Made by a program: the position numbers and the translations under genes | Origin: Chloroflexota bacterium | Lineage (GTDB): Bacteria > Chloroflexota > Anaerolineae > Aggregatilineales > Phototrophicaceae | Reading direction: 5' to 3' | NCBI GenBank assembly: GCA_010092805.1 | Contig: JAADYY010000472.1 | Coordinates: 1 to 6,759 of the forward strand | DNA: 6,759 bases | Notes under the pieces: generated by a model | Database searches by the model: none | The model's input: the letters and a program-made list of their open reading frames with translations, nothing else | What the model was told of the DNA's origin: nothing | In this document: positions 4,906 through 6,759 of the stretch, piece after piece | Layout: each line of letters starts with the position of its first letter | Position numbering within the stretch: the first letter of the stretch is position 1

Positions 4906-5646
4906 ATGAAGATCATTCTGTTGGCAGATGTCTATAAACACGGCGTCGCGGGCGAGGTCATCGAAGTGGCGGATGGCTACGCGCGCAACTGGCTGATCCC
5001 GAAAAAGCTGGCGGTCAAGGCGACGAAAGGCGAGCTGCGCAAAGCCGAAAAGCTGCGCGCTCAATCTGAGATGCGCCGGGCTGCGCTGGACGAGCGCTTG
5101 AACGACCTGGCCCGCCAGATCGACGGGACGGAGCTGTTTTTTGGGCGGCGCGCGTCGCCGACGGGCAAGCTGTTCGGCTCGGTGACGACGACGGAGATCG
5201 CCGAGGCGTTGATGGAGAAAACCGGCCTCGACATCAACCGCCGCCGCATCAGCCAAACCTCGCTGCGTGAAATTGGCACCCACGAAGTGCCGATCCGGCT
5301 GGGCAGCGACAACCCGCCGACTTTGCGGATCACGATTGTGCGGGCAGAAGAATTCAACCGCTACATGGAGGAACGCGCGGCGGTGGAAGCGGCAGCGAAG
5401 GAAGCGGCAGAACGCGGCGAAGACACCGCCGCCCTCTACGCAGATGCGGAGGGCGCGGACGCCGAAGCACCCGCCGAAGCCGCTGCTGCTGCCGAGGCGG
5501 CGGTGGCCGAAGCAACTGAGTCAGCGCCGCCCGCCACCGATACAGCGGATGCGGTGGACGACTACGACGACGTTCCGCCGGCCACTGATCTGGACGATGC
5601 GCCGCCGGCTGGGGGGGATGCCAACGACAAGCAACCCAACGCCTGA
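4906..5646 (+). CDS. rplI: Large ribosomal subunit protein bL9 with long acidic C-terminal extension
   Basis: bL9 binds 23S rRNA at the base of the L1 stalk region of the 50S subunit and helps keep frame and fidelity. The N-domain is clear: MKIILLADVYKHGVAGEVIEV (1-21), then the signature DGYARNWLIPKKLA (23-36). A long connecting helix (about 41-74) leads to the C-domain: GKLFGSVTTTEIAEAL (87-102), a strand ending near Ile115, IGTHEVPIRL (123-132) and LRITIVRAEE (140-149). Normal bL9 ends near residue 150. Here about 90 more residues follow: a Glu/Ala/Arg helix (154-171), then Ala/Glu-rich and Asp/Pro-rich low complexity with the repeated DDVPPA and DDAPPA. ATG 4906 is chosen because the protein then begins with the family's conserved N-terminus; GAAGG (4898-4902) lies 3 nt upstream, a short gap. 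rpsF, ssb and rpsR, frequent partners, are absent from the window. It has its own promoter and terminator. Confidence 0.97.
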   Translation: MKIILLADVYKHGVAGEVIEVADGYARNWLIPKKLAVKATKGELRKAEKLRAQSEMRRAALDERLNDLARQIDGTELFFGRRASPTGKLFGSVTTTEIAEALMEKTGLDINRRRISQTSLREIGTHEVPIRLGSDNPPTLRITIVRAEEFNRYMEERAAVEAAAKEAAERGEDTAALYADAEGADAEAPAEAAAAAEAAVAEATESAPPATDTADAVDDYDDVPPATDLDDAPPAGGDANDKQPNA

Positions 5647-5682
5647 CCGACAGTCAGCCACCGCTCATCGATGGCGCTTGAT

Positions 5683-5705
5683 ACGGCCCTTGTCTGGGCC
5701 GTTTT
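5683..5705 (+). terminator. Intrinsic terminator of rplI
   Basis: ACGGCCC (5683-5689) pairs perfectly with GGGCCGT (5696-5702) around the loop TTGTCT, and the stem runs into TTTTGATTGTAT. Seven mostly GC pairs plus a T-rich tail, 37 bp after the rplI stop, make a standard Rho-independent terminator. Confidence 0.85.
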
Positions 5706-5794
5706 GATTGTATATCCTCAGGGGCTGGTATCGTGGGCGGCTGTGTGCCGCCGCCGTGATGACCGCCTGTTGGTAAATTGAGGATTCCAACGAC
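5706..5794 (+). promoter_or_regulatory. Leader region of the RodZ-like gene: weak promoter candidate, hairpin and ribosome binding site
   Basis: TATATC at 5711-5716 could be a -10, with TTGT at 5690-5693 as a poor -35, which would overlap the rplI terminator. A perfect hairpin GGCGGC (5736-5741) and GCCGCC (5747-5752) with loop TGTGT follows; no U-tract. GAGGA (5780-5784) lies 10 nt before the GTG at 5795 and is a good Shine-Dalgarno. Confidence 0.45.
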
Positions 5795-6759
5795 GTGGAA
5801 CTCCATGCGCTTGGTCGTTATCTGCGTCAGGAGCGAGAAGCGCGCGAACTCACGCTGGAAGATGCCGAGCAAGCGCTCCGCATTCGCCAGCGCATCCTGG
5901 CCGCGTTTGAGCAGGGCGATTTTGATCTGCCGGAACTGTCGTCGGTGCAGATACGCGGTTTCATCCGCAATTACGCGCGTTATCTGCACCTTGACGAAGA
6001 GCAGGTGATTCAGCTTTACGAAGCTGGCTTGATCGAAGCGAGCCGCCCGCAGAAGCGCCGCAAAGACAGGCCGAAACGCCAGGATAAACGCGCCACCGCT
6101 GAACAGCGCGCCGCGCCGCCGTCCGCCAATGGGGCAGCAGCGGCAGTGATCGCGCCCGCCGAGCCAACGCTACCGCCGCGCGCCGCGCCGGCACCGGAAC
6201 CCGCCGCGTCGCCGCCGAAAGTGGAGCCGCCGCCCGCGCCCGTGCCCCCGGTGACCACGCTCGCGGGCCGGCGAGCAGGCCGCTCCAAGCGGCCCAACTG
6301 GACGCTGCGGGTGCTGGTGGTGTTGGCGGCGCTGTCGGTGATTGGCTTCTTTGTCGTGCGGTTGTGGGAACCGACTGTGAGTCTCACCGCGCCAGCCCCT
6401 GACGACATGGCGAACAACGATCCAACCGCCCAGCCGCCCATCTCGCTGTTCCCAACCGACCCACCCACCGAAAGCCCAGCTATCGCTGCGCTTGAAGCGA
6501 CCGAGCCGACCCCGCTCGTCATGCGTGAGGAAATTCTGAACAACGAATTATTCATCACCATCGAAATGCAGCAGCGGACATGGCTGTGGCTGGCAACCGA
6601 TGGTGTCGATCAGTTCGCGGGGGTGACGCCGCCGGGCACTGTCCTCGAATATCCGGCGGATGAGCTGATCCAAGTGCGCGCGAGCAACGCCGGAGCACTG
6701 CAAGTGACGCTCAACGGCGAGCGCCACGAGTCCTACGGCTCGCGGGGGCAGATGATCGA
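5795..6759 (+). CDS. RodZ-like membrane protein: HTH domain plus DUF4115-type C-terminal domain (3' end outside window)
   Basis: The frame is open for 321 codons from GTG 5795 and leaves the window. An in-frame TAA at 5774-5776 and GAGGA 10 nt upstream support the GTG start. Residues 3-67 form the HTH_25 domain of the RodZ family: LGRYLRQEREARELTLEDA (6-24), ALRIRQRILAAFEQGDF (27-43), and RGFIRNYARYLHLD (54-67). A basic stretch (84-105) and a Pro/Ala-rich linker (106-156) lead to basic residues (159-166) and one membrane helix (about 171-190). After a Pro/Thr-rich spacer (193-240), the segment 251-318 matches the DUF4115 pattern: WLWLATDGV, a PPGT turn, then VRASNAGALQVTLNGE. The N-terminus should be cytoplasmic and the C-terminus outside. 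In the family RodZ links the MreB cytoskeleton to the wall-building machinery; whether this protein does so is unproven, since mreB is not in view. Similar HTH-membrane proteins may also act as regulators. Confidence 0.88.
   Translation, partial: MELHALGRYLRQEREARELTLEDAEQALRIRQRILAAFEQGDFDLPELSSVQIRGFIRNYARYLHLDEEQVIQLYEAGLIEASRPQKRRKDRPKRQDKRATAEQRAAPPSANGAAAAVIAPAEPTLPPRAAPAPEPAASPPKVEPPPAPVPPVTTLAGRRAGRSKRPNWTLRVLVVLAALSVIGFFVVRLWEPTVSLTAPAPDDMANNDPTAQPPISLFPTDPPTESPAIAALEATEPTPLVMREEILNNELFITIEMQQRTWLWLATDGVDQFAGVTPPGTVLEYPADELIQVRASNAGALQVTLNGERHESYGSRGQMI

Noticed and set aside
1..6759. Search for tRNA, rRNA, CRISPR arrays, insertion sequences or defence genes
   Set aside because: No cloverleaf-like gene, spaced repeat array, transposase motif or terminal inverted repeats were seen; the gaps between genes are all under 230 bp.

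Overview
The window is GC-rich, tightly packed bacterial DNA with no mobile elements, CRISPR or RNA genes that I can recognise. Gene content suggests a Chloroflexota bacterium, probably of an Anaerolineae-like lineage: a paired carbohydrate ABC permease, a stand-alone bL9 gene with a long acidic tail, a RodZ-type HTH/DUF4115 membrane protein and an AHL-lactonase-like metallohydrolase. This placement rests on style of gene content only; no marker was searched.

Left part (1-911): a minus-strand gene, cut by the left edge, encodes a secreted DsbA-like thioredoxin-fold protein whose CxxC motif is replaced by DPAS. The 229-bp gap to the next gene is divergent. It holds a good minus-strand promoter (-35 TTGGCA, 17 bp, -10 TAAGAT), a 17-bp dyad over that -10 element, a perfect 15-bp tandem repeat in the presumed leader, and a plus-strand extended -10 (TGCTATAAT) so close to the permease ATG that the transcript is probably leaderless.

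Middle part (912-3236): two plus-strand permease genes form the membrane channel of a MalF/MalG (UgpA/UgpE) type carbohydrate importer. The first has an unusual four-helix N-terminal addition and a degenerate EAA loop. The second starts behind a 14-bp tandem duplication of its ribosome binding site and start codon. No substrate-binding protein or ATPase gene is in the window, so these must come from elsewhere.

Right part (3364-4748): an MBL-fold hydrolase with the complete set of seven metal ligands of AHL lactonases is followed almost without a gap by an unrecognised 181-residue soluble helical protein; the two look like one transcription unit.

Rightmost part (4749-6759): rplI (bL9) has its own promoter, a leader of about 95 nt with an 8-bp hairpin, an acidic Ala/Asp/Pro-rich C-terminal extension of about 90 residues, and a clear intrinsic terminator. 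It is followed by a RodZ-like protein (cytoplasmic HTH, Pro/Ala linker, one membrane helix, extracytoplasmic DUF4115-like domain) cut by the right edge.
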